The notes under the pieces: model-generated | Database searches by the model: none | What the model was told of the DNA's origin: nothing | Seen by the model: the letters and a program-made list of their open reading frames with translations, nothing else | Source: Hyphomicrobium sp. | Lineage (GTDB): Bacteria > Pseudomonadota > Alphaproteobacteria > Rhizobiales > Hyphomicrobiaceae | Reading direction: 5' to 3' | Length of the DNA: 64,000 nucleotides | Assembly (NCBI RefSeq): GCF_009026145.1 | Contig: NZ_WBUE01000018.1 | Span: forward strand, 1 to 64,000 | Made by a program: the position numbers and the translations under genes | In this document: positions 18,234 to 25,355 of the stretch, piece by piece | Layout of the letters: each line of letters begins with the position of its first letter | How positions within the stretch are numbered: position 1 is the stretch's first letter

Positions 18234-18292
18234 GCTGCGCGACACAAGCGGAAGCAAGCTTAGCGTGCGGCTGTCGTTTTGCAGGGTGACAG

Positions 18293-18409
18293 CCGCGCCT
18301 AGGGCGCGGCGCGCCTTGCGCGCTGGCCCGCTTCGCGGGCGAAGATGTGTCGAGGTCTTCTTGGCCGCGAAGCGGCAAGGGCCCAAGGGGCCCCGCGCCT
18401 TAGGCGCGG
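18293..18409. repeat. Pair of CCGCGCC-N3-GGCGCGG palindromes
   Basis: The spacer downstream of the SPOR-like gene holds two nearly identical palindromes (CCGCGCC-TAG-GGCGCGG at 18293–18309 and CCGCGCC-TTA-GGCGCGG at 18393–18409). Between them lies a further hairpin, GCCCGCTTCGCGGGC. The whole 18234–18467 spacer appears to be a foldable intergenic repeat rather than coding DNA. Confidence 0.55.
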
Positions 18410-18467
18410 TCCTCAGCTCGCGCGGTGCTCACCGCAAGCAAAGCCTCCCTCAGCTCGTGTCAGACTG

Positions 18468-19268
18468 CTAAGGCTCCTTCACGCCGAACGTGTCGCAAGC
18501 CTCTACGTCGCCGGTCTGCGCGCCACGCAGGAACCAGCGCGTGCGCTGCTCGGTGGTTCCATGCAGACCGGCGCGCCGCACGGTCGCCGGCGGCTGGCCG
18601 GCGAGAAGGGCGTCGTCGCCGATGTCGGAGAGCACGGCAAGCAGATCGGCACGGAACTGGTTCGAGGTCGCCCATGCCGGGCTGTCATGGATCCACACGC
18701 CGGCCAGGCAATCGGCCTGCAGCTCGAAGCGGCGGACGTGCTGATGTGCGTCGTCGGGTGCGGAGTAAATCGCCTGGCTCAGCACGTGGAAGCGCCCGTT
18801 GAGGTTCTGGATGTGGTGGCCGATCTCATGGCCGATGAGGAAGGAGATCCCCGCCTCGGCCTGCCGACCGAACTTGCTCATCAGTCGGTTGGCTGCGTCC
18901 GTTCCGACGAATACGGTGCGGTTCCCGCTGCAGTAGGCCGGCCCGTCGCCGGTGTAGAGGCCGTAGCAATTGTCGGGGGCGAGACGCGACACGAAGCGCA
19001 CGTTGACGGCCGCCACCTCGATGGCGCGCTGCCCCATCAGGCGGCTCCAGGTGGCGACGGAATCATCCACCGCGCGAGCGACGATGGCGCGCAGCCGCAG
19101 CTCGGGAGGCGGCGATCCTGTCTCGCTGGGGTGGGAACCGGCAGGAATTTCAATCGCTTCGGATGGCTGCGCACCGGCGAGCTGACTTTGCATTGTGATA
19201 ACGGAAATGGCGCCAACCCCTGACAGGGCTGCTGCGAGCGCGAAAAAGATCCACTTCCGTCCTTCCAT
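18468..19268 (-). CDS. YpfJ-family neutral zinc metallopeptidase (short paralog)
   Basis: A 266-aa putative zinc metallopeptidase. A single hydrophobic segment near residues 6–26 suggests membrane anchoring or export. The zinc motif HEIGHH lies near 146–151, and the downstream ligand region ELQADCLAGVW near 182–192. DTF near the C-terminus matches the family's conserved ending. It lacks the long N-terminal cytoplasmic stretch of the neighbour at 19337. The ATG at 19268 has a GAAAGGC site. It follows its paralog on the same strand by 68 bases, so the two are probably co-transcribed. Substrates are unknown. Confidence 0.85.
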   Translation of the reverse strand: MEGRKWIFFALAAALSGVGAISVITMQSQLAGAQPSEAIEIPAGSHPSETGSPPPELRLRAIVARAVDDSVATWSRLMGQRAIEVAAVNVRFVSRLAPDNCYGLYTGDGPAYCSGNRTVFVGTDAANRLMSKFGRQAEAGISFLIGHEIGHHIQNLNGRFHVLSQAIYSAPDDAHQHVRRFELQADCLAGVWIHDSPAWATSNQFRADLLAVLSDIGDDALLAGQPPATVRRAGLHGTTEQRTRWFLRGAQTGDVEACDTFGVKEP

Positions 19269-19336
19269 GACGCAAAGCCTTTCGGCAGCATAAACTCCAT
19301 TAAGCCAGCAACGGTTGCGCACCCCTTATCCGTCCC

Positions 19337-20317
19337 TCAAAGACTGCTCGTATTGAAGGTATCGCACTGGGCGACCTCCCCGCCCTCGAGCCCTCTCTTG
19401 AACCAGCGCACGCGCTGTGCGGAGCTGCCGTGGGTGAAGGCATCGGGCACCACCTGCCCCTGCGTGCGGCGCTGGATCATGTCGTCCCCGATCTGGCTCG
19501 CCGCGTTGAGCCCTTCCTCCACGTCACCCGGCTGCAGGCGGTTCTTCACTTGATCGTTGAGGTTCGCCCACACGCCGGCAAGGCAGTCGGCCTGCAGCTC
19601 CATGCGCACCTGCAGTGCGTTGGCGTCGGTCTCATCCGACTGCATCTTCAGCTCCTGCACCTTGTCGGCGATGCCGAGCAGCTTCTGCACGTGGTGGCCG
19701 ACCTCGTGCGCGATGACATAGGCCTGCGCGAAGTCACCGGGCGCCTCGAAGCGGCGCTTCAACAAGTCGTAAAATGACAGGTCGATGTAGATCTTGCGGT
19801 CGAGCGGGCAATAGAACGGCCCCATCTGTGCCACGCCGGTGCCGCAGGCGGTGCGCGTCGCGCCGGTGAACAGCACCATCGCTGGCTCGGGGTAGCGTTT
19901 GCCGAATCCCGCGAACACTTGCGTCCATACGTCCTCGGTGTCGGCCAGCACTTGCGAGACGAACCGCTTCATGTCGTCCTCGGTGCGCACGCTGGTGCCG
20001 CCCGGCAGCCCGGGAATTTCCGGGCCGCGGCTCGCCTGCCGCCCGGGCGCCTTCGGCACCTCGGACTGCGGCATTTGCGGCACCTGCGGGTATTGCCCCT
20101 CGCTCAACAAGTCGAGCGGGTTGATGCCGAGCAACAGCATGATGACGCCGATGATCAGCAAGGTGCTGAGGCTGATGCCGCCGCCGCCGAGCGGAATCTG
20201 AATGCGCGTGCCTTCTGCACCACCGGGAAATCGACCCGGGAAGCGAAACATCGGTCCGCGCTCGCTGCGCCGATCCTCGACGTTTTGGCTCTCGCGATCC
20301 TGATCACCGTAGCGCAT
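19337..20317 (-). CDS. ypfJ: YpfJ-family neutral zinc metallopeptidase
   Basis: A 326-aa membrane-anchored member of the YpfJ neutral zinc metallopeptidase family. A basic cytoplasmic N-terminus leads to one membrane span near residues 48–70 (ISLSTLLIIGVIMLLLGI) and a Pro-rich linker. The catalytic domain has HEVGHHVQ near 205 and ELQADCLAGVWANL near 245. It ends with the family's RVRWFKRGLEGGEVAQCDTF. The start MRYGDQD is the usual N-terminus of the family. Its paralog at 18468 follows directly. The biological substrate of this family is not established. Confidence 0.92.
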   Translation of the reverse strand: MRYGDQDRESQNVEDRRSERGPMFRFPGRFPGGAEGTRIQIPLGGGGISLSTLLIIGVIMLLLGINPLDLLSEGQYPQVPQMPQSEVPKAPGRQASRGPEIPGLPGGTSVRTEDDMKRFVSQVLADTEDVWTQVFAGFGKRYPEPAMVLFTGATRTACGTGVAQMGPFYCPLDRKIYIDLSFYDLLKRRFEAPGDFAQAYVIAHEVGHHVQKLLGIADKVQELKMQSDETDANALQVRMELQADCLAGVWANLNDQVKNRLQPGDVEEGLNAASQIGDDMIQRRTQGQVVPDAFTHGSSAQRVRWFKRGLEGGEVAQCDTFNTSSL

Positions 20318-20454
20318 GGCGCATCTCCGATGTTTCAACGGAGCTCAAACCGAGGCATGGGCGACGTCCGTCGGCGTCACCGCGGAGCATATTGTGCCCG
20401 GGGAGGCCGAGGGGTGACAAGTGCCAGCCGACGTTGTGCCACCGGCCGGCCCGC

Positions 20455-21855
20455 TCAGCTATCGGCCTTCGCTGGCGCGGGAAGGGCCGGCGGTGCCTCG
20501 GAGGCGACGACCCGCGCCTTCGACTTGCCTTTCAGCAGGCTGCGCACCGCGCGCGAGCAGGCAACCACGCCGTTGTTGGCATAGTCCTCGTGGTTGCGTT
20601 CGATTTCCCGCGGGTCGTAGCGGTAATTGACCATCAACCCGCAGCCTTCGCGCAGGCTCTTTTCGGAGGTGTCGGCGAGAAAGTTGATGCGCTCGAGCCG
20701 GGCACCGTTGCCAAGGTGAAAGCGGGCGACGGGATCGACCGGGCGGCCGTCGGCACCTTTGGCGTTGAGGAAATAGTGGGCGGCAAGGGGCAGCAGCGCA
20801 GCTTCGATATCGGCGAGCTCGACGTCGCTGGCTTCCTCCGGCCAGCCCGTGCGCCGCATGGCAGCAAGCAGCGCGCGCGCCTCGCCAGCCATCGTCTCGT
20901 CTTCCTTTTCGGCCGCGGCGCGCTGCAGCCAGGCGGCGAACTGCGGCACAGGCGACAGGGTAACGAAATTCTTCAGGCTCGGCTTTTCGCGCGCCAGCTC
21001 CTCGACCACTTGCTTCAACAGGAAGTTGCCGAAGGTGATGCCCTTGAGCCCTTCTTGGCAGTTGGAGATCGAATAGAAGACTGCCGTAGTCGGCGGTTTG
21101 CCCATCGTCTCCGCGTGCGGCTCCTCGAGCACCTGCCCGATGGCCTCCGGCATGTCGCGCATCAGGGCAACCTCGACGAACACCAGCGGGTCATCGACGA
21201 GCGAGGGATGGAAGAAGGCGAAGCAGCGGCGGTCGGCCGGATCGAGGCGGCGGCGCAGATCGTCCCAGCCCTGGATCTCGTGCACGGCCTCGTAGCGGAT
21301 GATCTTGTCGAGGATGGCCGCCGGGGTGTTCCAGTCGATGCGGCGCAGGACGAGGAAGCCGCGGTTGAACCACACGTAGAACAGGCGCCGCAGATCGGCG
21401 TCGACGGCAGCGAGATCGGCCTTGTCGGCGGGGATGCGCAAGAGATCACGGCGCATGGCGACGATCTCGGGCGTGGCGCCGGGAGCAAGATGCAGGCGGC
21501 GGAAGAACTCGATGCGCGGGCTCTCCAGCGCCTTCTGTAGCGTGGCGAGCGAGGCGGCCGATGGTGCATCGAGGTGCGCCTGCGCCGCCTCGGCGACGCG
21601 CGCGGCGTCGGGTTGCATGTCCGTCGCCAGGAAGCCAAAGAAGCGCAGCCGCTCCTCGGCGTCGAGCCGCGCGTAGCGATCGAGAAGCTCGCGAGCGATG
21701 GCGACGCCGGAGGCCTCGCCGCGACCGGAAACGAGTGCGCCGGCGAGCTCCTCGACATCCTCACCCGCATCGATGCCGAACAGCGACTTGGGCAAGAGCG
21801 AGCGTCCCTGCTCGGCGACCGAGCTCAGCAGCTCCTGGAGAAACGAAACGTTCAA
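20455..21855 (-). CDS. Malonyl-CoA decarboxylase
   Basis: Converts malonyl-CoA to acetyl-CoA and CO2. The 466-aa protein has the helical N-terminal domain and the catalytic C-terminal GNAT-like domain. Conserved stretches are FFHPSLVDDPLVFVEVAL near 221–238 and FYSISNCQEGLKGITFGNF near 266–284; the latter carries the family's substrate-binding Ser/Asn residues. NNGVVACSRAVRSLLKGK lies near the end. No ATG fits; a TTG at 21855 with GGAAGG 8 bases upstream gives the expected N-terminus (NVSFLQELL). It may scavenge malonate-derived malonyl-CoA, but no malonyl-CoA synthetase is adjacent. Confidence 0.93.
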   Translation of the reverse strand: MNVSFLQELLSSVAEQGRSLLPKSLFGIDAGEDVEELAGALVSGRGEASGVAIARELLDRYARLDAEERLRFFGFLATDMQPDAARVAEAAQAHLDAPSAASLATLQKALESPRIEFFRRLHLAPGATPEIVAMRRDLLRIPADKADLAAVDADLRRLFYVWFNRGFLVLRRIDWNTPAAILDKIIRYEAVHEIQGWDDLRRRLDPADRRCFAFFHPSLVDDPLVFVEVALMRDMPEAIGQVLEEPHAETMGKPPTTAVFYSISNCQEGLKGITFGNFLLKQVVEELAREKPSLKNFVTLSPVPQFAAWLQRAAAEKEDETMAGEARALLAAMRRTGWPEEASDVELADIEAALLPLAAHYFLNAKGADGRPVDPVARFHLGNGARLERINFLADTSEKSLREGCGLMVNYRYDPREIERNHEDYANNGVVACSRAVRSLLKGKSKARVVASEAPPALPAPAKADS

Positions 21856-21962
21856 AGCGTGGTCCTTCCGCCTGGGCCGACGATGAGGATAGCGCGGCCG
21901 CTCCGCGAGAGGACTGCAGCACAGCGGCACACTTTGGCAGGTGGTGGTGGCCGTCGTGCGGC

Positions 21963-22265
21963 TCAAGCGGTGCCGTTCAGCGCCATTGCCCGATAGGTGA
22001 GCACACGCCGCGATTTGGTCCACGGATCGGTGAGCAGCCGGAAGTCGGCGTAGTGGGGCAGCTCGCGATGCGCGCGGTACGCCGCCTCGTCCGTGTAGAT
22101 CTGGTAGAGCAGGTAGGCGGCGCCCTCGAGCGGGTCGACCGAGATGTCGTATCTCTGACATCCGGGCTCGCGGTCGAGACAGGTCTTAGCATGTGCGCGC
22201 AGCGCTTCGCTCAACTCCTCCTGCCGGCCGGCTTCCGCCTCCAGAAACACGACCACGACATACAT
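21963..22265 (-). CDS. ABM-domain protein (putative quinol monooxygenase, YgiN type)
   Basis: A 100-aa single-domain α+β barrel protein of the antibiotic-biosynthesis-monooxygenase family. It starts MYVVVVFLEAEAGRQEEL and contains EPGCQRYDISVDP near 33–45 and YLLYQIYTDEAAYRAHREL near 52–70, the usual ABM pattern. Relatives oxidise quinols or similar small aromatics without cofactor; the substrate here is unknown. It is about 107 bases upstream of the malonyl-CoA decarboxylase start and may be in the same transcript. Confidence 0.85.
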   Translation of the reverse strand: MYVVVVFLEAEAGRQEELSEALRAHAKTCLDREPGCQRYDISVDPLEGAAYLLYQIYTDEAAYRAHRELPHYADFRLLTDPWTKSRRVLTYRAMALNGTA

Positions 22266-22366
22266 GCAGCCCTCCCTTCACAGGCTCGCCCCCCGGCGCC
22301 GGGGCGCCCGTTAACCATTCGTAAACCTCTTAGTATGACATTTCATTAACCAACCTCGAGGCGTCC

Positions 22367-22858
22367 ATGGAAAGCCTGGCAAGCTGCGACCGCATGACGT
22401 CGAGCCTCTCGGAGGCCAATAACGACACCGGCCGGACGGCCTTCTGCGGCCCCTACGTGCTCTCCGCCATCACCGGCTATCCGATCTCGAAGATCGAGGA
22501 GATCATCCGCGCCGAGCGCAACTCTGCGCGCAAGACGGTCGTGAAGGGGACCGGCGCCGACGAGGTGGCCGCCGCGCTGGCCCAGTTCGGCTACGAGATG
22601 TCGCTGAAAGAGACCTACATGGCCAAGCCGCGCAAGGAGCGACCGACGCTGTGGGCATGGATGCAGAAGCCGCGCAACGTGTGGGCGCACTACATCCTCG
22701 CCGTGCACAAGGGCAAGGAAGGGCACTGGATCCTCGTGAAGGGGGTCAAGATGTGCGACACCTACACCGAGGGGCGCTGGACCTTCGTCGTCGATGGCCC
22801 GCACCGCGGTGCGCGCATCATGGAGATCTTCGAGGTGCGCAAGTCGCTCGCGGCTTGA
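22367..22858 (+). CDS. Unknown protein, possible papain-fold (cysteine peptidase-like)
   Basis: A 163-aa protein I do not recognise. The pattern TAFCGPYVLSAITGYP near residues 24–39 resembles the N-terminal end of a papain-like cysteine-peptidase core (Cys followed by Gly-Pro and a hydrophobic helix). YILAVHKGKEGHWILVKG near 109–126 resembles the later β-strand carrying the catalytic His. A DxYT segment follows. No signal peptide is visible. A second in-frame ATG lies at 22394. It is bordered by the divergent ABM gene and the convergent MerR gene. The enzymatic reading rests only on the Cys/His pattern and is tentative. Confidence 0.6.
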   Translation: MESLASCDRMTSSLSEANNDTGRTAFCGPYVLSAITGYPISKIEEIIRAERNSARKTVVKGTGADEVAAALAQFGYEMSLKETYMAKPRKERPTLWAWMQKPRNVWAHYILAVHKGKEGHWILVKGVKMCDTYTEGRWTFVVDGPHRGARIMEIFEVRKSLAA

Positions 22859-22916
22859 AGAGGCAGCGCATTCGATTCACGATCGCTGTGCCACGGAGAA
22901 AGCGCCCCTTCCAGGA

Positions 22917-23318
22917 TCAGGCGCCGGCGCCGAGGGCATCGAGGACCGGGCACGAGAGTTGGGAGCCCGGCTGGCACGCATCGGTCATCTTGGTGAGTGC
23001 CCGCTCGAGCCTCTTGAGGCTTCTGATCTTGCCGCGGACGTCTCCGAGATGCCGTGCCGTCATGTCCTTTGTCTCTGCACAAGCCATACCTCCGCGATCG
23101 GCAAGCTTGAGTAGAGTACGGACGTCCTCGAGCGAGAACCCGAGCTCGCGGCCGCGCCGAATGAAACCGAGCCGGCGCACATCGCCCTCGTCGTACGTGC
23201 GATGCCGACCCTCGGTACGTGGCGGATGCGCCAGCAGGCCGATGCGCTCGTAATAGCGGATGGTCTCGATATTGACACCGGTCCGCTCGGCAACGCGTCC
23301 GATCAGCAATGGCTTCAT
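22917..23318 (-). CDS. MerR-family regulator with Hg(II)-type cysteines
   Basis: A 133-aa MerR-family activator. The winged-helix begins LIGRVAERTGVNIETIRYYE, followed by the dimerisation helix. Cys80, Cys115 and Cys123 match, in position and spacing (35 and 8), the three mercury-binding cysteines of Tn501 MerR (Cys82, 117, 126). The ending SCPVLDAL matches SCPLI in MerR. This points to Hg(II) or another soft metal rather than a copper-type CueR. The ATG at 23318 has GAGG upstream and is preferred to 23336. It is divergent from a plus-strand transcript whose promoter carries a MerR-type operator (23354–23384). Confidence 0.85.
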   Translation of the reverse strand: MKPLLIGRVAERTGVNIETIRYYERIGLLAHPPRTEGRHRTYDEGDVRRLGFIRRGRELGFSLEDVRTLLKLADRGGMACAETKDMTARHLGDVRGKIRSLKRLERALTKMTDACQPGSQLSCPVLDALGAGA

Positions 23319-23353
23319 CGTGGGCCTCGCATCCATGCTGGAAAATTCCGCGC

Positions 23354-23384
23354 TTGCATCTGTAGTAGCTACAGATTGTAGGCT
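23354..23384 (+). promoter_or_regulatory. MerR-type promoter/operator with 19-bp spacer
   Basis: A -35 TTGCAT (23354–23359) and a -10 TAGGCT (23379–23384) are separated by exactly 19 bases, the overlong spacer that MerR-family activators correct by twisting DNA. Within the spacer is a perfect palindrome CTGTAG-TAG-CTACAG (23360–23374). It lies between the divergent MerR gene and the plus-strand small genes it should control. Confidence 0.8.
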
Positions 23385-23447
23385 TCTCTTGGGCCGCCTT
23401 CCAGGGCTCGTTGTTGAAACCTGGCCATGAGACGAGGAGATACGCGG

Positions 23448-23531
23448 ATGCTTGCGAAGCTTACGATCGCTGCTGCGATGCTGCTGGCGCTCGGCGCAAC
23501 GGCCTACGCGGTGTGCCCGCTTTGCCCGTAA
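23448..23531 (+). CDS. 27-aa signal-peptide-like ORF ending CPLCP (possibly a remnant)
   Basis: An ATG with a GAGGAG site opens a 27-codon frame reading as a classical signal peptide: Lys near the start, a hydrophobic AAAMLLALGA core, then TAYA followed by VCPLCP and TAA. It is the first gene after the MerR-type promoter, where mer operons normally carry a periplasmic or membrane mercury-transport gene. It may be the truncated start of such a gene, or a genuine tiny secreted thiol peptide. In-frame extension to an ATG at 23427 is possible. Confidence 0.45.
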   Translation: MLAKLTIAAAMLLALGATAYAVCPLCP

Positions 23532-23568
23532 CCCACGCGCGGTCCCTAAAGCTCGCCAGGCCTATGCG

Positions 23569-23778
23569 GTGGAGCTGAGGTCGACCATCACCTGTCCAGC
23601 CTGCGGTCGTGCCTCGGTCGAGATCATGCCCACGGACGCGTGCCAATACGTATACGACTGCAGGCATTGCGGGGCGCGGTTGACACCGAAGAAAGGCGAG
23701 TGCTGCGTCTACTGCTCCTACGGCTCGGTGCCCTGCCCTCCCGTACAGCAAGAACGTCAAGAGCGTGCAGAGCTGTGA
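23569..23778 (+). CDS. GDCCVxC-type small cysteine-rich protein
   Basis: A 69-aa protein with GTG start. It has a CPAC zinc-ribbon-like pair (residues 10–13), a CRHC pair near 31–34, and the family hallmark GECCVYCSYGSVPCPP near 46–61. This is the GDCCVxC (seleno)protein family, in which the first conserved Cys can be selenocysteine in some members; here it is Cys and Asp is replaced by Glu. To my knowledge the family travels with mer-type genes. Placement after a MerR-type promoter fits metal or thiol-reactive stress. The molecular role is unproven. The longer open frame from 23452 overlaps the upstream mini-ORF and is not needed. Confidence 0.75.
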   Translation: MELRSTITCPACGRASVEIMPTDACQYVYDCRHCGARLTPKKGECCVYCSYGSVPCPPVQQERQERAEL

Positions 23779-23932
23779 CGCGATCTTCGAAGGTGCACAA
23801 TGGCGCTGCCGATCGCGACATAATGTGTGTGCGATCACAGGGCCGACCATGCGATCCTCATAAAGTCCTGGCGGGAAATGGCGCAAGGCGACTAGATACG
23901 CGAGACCGTCTGCAACCCGAGGGACGACTCGT

Positions 23933-24415
23933 ATGCCGCGCTGCTTCTGTGTCACGCTCGCGTGCTCGCTGGCTCTGGCGATGACGTGCCCATTGCCCGC
24001 GCGTGCCGACGACGCCGCGACTATTGGCGCTTGCCTCAAGTCCGAATACGAGGCCGGCCGCGACGCGCACGTCTGCATCGGCCGCGTCTCCGACCCCTGC
24101 CTCGAGACGCCCGATGCGCAGTCGACCGTGGGCATGGTCGATTGCATCAACCGGGAAACGAAGATCTGGGACAACCTGCTCAACGACGAGTACGGCCGGC
24201 TGATGAAGATGCTATCCGCCAAAGCGGCCGAGGACGTGTGCAAGGCGCAACGCATCTGGATCACGTCGCGCGATGCAGACTGCGCGGTGCCCTACGAGAT
24301 CTTCGAGGGCGGCACCATGGCACAGCCGATCGCCGCCAACTGCGTGCTGGCACACACGGCCAATCGGATGATGCAAGTGCGCTCCTGGCTGGAGATGGTG
24401 CAGCCGGATCAGTAG
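23933..24415 (+). CDS. Periplasmic LprI/DUF1311-like protein
   Basis: A 160-aa exported protein. The signal peptide covers about residues 1–25 (LACSLALAMTCPLPARAD). The mature part has six or more cysteines and the DUF1311-like stretch GMVDCINRETKIWDNLLND near 67–85, followed by VCKAQRIWITSRDADC near 103–118. Some relatives are annotated as lysozyme-inhibitor LprI family. The ATG has a GAGGGACG site. The gene ends seven bases before the convergent efp stop. Confidence 0.8.
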   Translation: MPRCFCVTLACSLALAMTCPLPARADDAATIGACLKSEYEAGRDAHVCIGRVSDPCLETPDAQSTVGMVDCINRETKIWDNLLNDEYGRLMKMLSAKAAEDVCKAQRIWITSRDADCAVPYEIFEGGTMAQPIAANCVLAHTANRMMQVRSWLEMVQPDQ

Positions 24416-24421
24416 CGGAGC

Positions 24422-24991
24422 TCAGTCCTTGGCGCGCTCGACGTAAGAGCCGTCCGCCGTCATGATGACGACGCGCGTGCCGGCGCCGATGTGCGGCGGC
24501 ACCATGATGCGCGCGCCGTTGGAGAGCTTCGCCGGCTTATAGGAGGAAGAGGCCGTCTGCCCTTTGACCACCGGGTCGGCCTCGACGATCTCCAGCGTGA
24601 CGCGCGCCGGCAGCTCGATGGCGATCGGTACGCCCTCGTGCATCGACACCGAGCAGGTCATGCCTTCCTGCAACCACTGCGCCTGGTCGCCGACGACGTC
24701 CTTCGACACGATGATCTGGTCGTAGGTCTCCGGGTGCATGAACGTATAGCCGTGGTCGTCCTCGAAGAGATAGTTGTAGTCCTTCTCGTCGAGGTAGGCG
24801 CGCTCGACCTGGTCGGTGGTCCGGTAGCGCTCCGTCACCTTCACGCCATCGGCGATGCGGCGCATCTCAAGGTGCGTGACGGGCGTGCCCTTGCCGGGGT
24901 GGATATTCTCGGCGTGGATGACGACGGCGAGCTTGCCGTCGAGATCGAGCACATTGCCCTTGCGCACCGATGAGGCGATGACCTTAGCCAC
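24422..24991 (-). CDS. efp: Translation elongation factor P
   Basis: EF-P rescues ribosomes stalled at polyproline. The 189-aa protein has the KOW-like N-terminal domain, two OB domains and the C-terminal motif [18 protein letters not shown]. The loop HPGKGTP places the modified lysine at residue 34. Lysine rather than arginine there means the EpmA/EpmB β-lysylation route, and both enzymes are encoded nearby (25356 and 29092). Confidence 0.97.
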   Translation of the reverse strand: MAKVIASSVRKGNVLDLDGKLAVVIHAENIHPGKGTPVTHLEMRRIADGVKVTERYRTTDQVERAYLDEKDYNYLFEDDHGYTFMHPETYDQIIVSKDVVGDQAQWLQEGMTCSVSMHEGVPIAIELPARVTLEIVEADPVVKGQTASSSYKPAKLSNGARIMVPPHIGAGTRVVIMTADGSYVERAKD

Positions 24992-25355
24992 TTAGTTCTC
25001 CATTGCAGGGGCCGGCGCCGGCGCTAGGCGCGCTCGTTGACGGCCGATAGGGGGAAGCTCGGGCGCTCTCATACCCTTTCCCGGCTGGGCTGTCATCCCG
25101 GCCAGGGGTGAGCTTTTCTGGCTTTCCCGGTCAGTGAGCGCGGGCCGCGGACTCTAGAACGTCATCCCGGCGCAGGCCGGGATCCACGCAAGTCTCCACA
25201 GAGCATCCCGCTGGCCGGTATTGCGCGGAATCGGCGCCACGATTGAGGCATTACTTTCGATCTTCACCATGAGAGATCGTTGAAGCTGGCGTAGATCCCG
25301 GCCTGCGCCGGGATGACGGAGTGTGCCGGCCAGTAGGATCAGCTAGAGAAGCGCC
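24992..25355. other. efp–epmA intergenic region, mostly repeats
   Basis: The 364-base divergent spacer holds a half-copy of the CTGTCATCCCGGCCA repeat end (25090–25104) and a complete inverted-repeat element (25161–25317). Promoters for efp and epmA must lie in the remaining flanks, but I see no strong consensus. Confidence 0.6.
25161..25317. repeat. 157-bp inverted-repeat element with 24-bp perfect arms
   Basis: Left arm 25161–25184 (GTCATCCCGGCGCAGGCC then GGGATC) is the exact reverse complement of 25294–25317. The 109 bases between carry no credible frame. The arms are themselves imperfect palindromes (CCCGGCGCAGGCCGGG). This is the common proteobacterial MITE/RUP-like type and shares its GTCATCCCGG core with the element at 2065–2209. 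Confidence 0.75.

Noticed and set aside
18293..18409. CRISPR-like array from the repeated CCGCGCC…GGCGCGG units
   Set aside because: Only two short palindromes about 100 bases apart, with no regular spacers and no cas genes.
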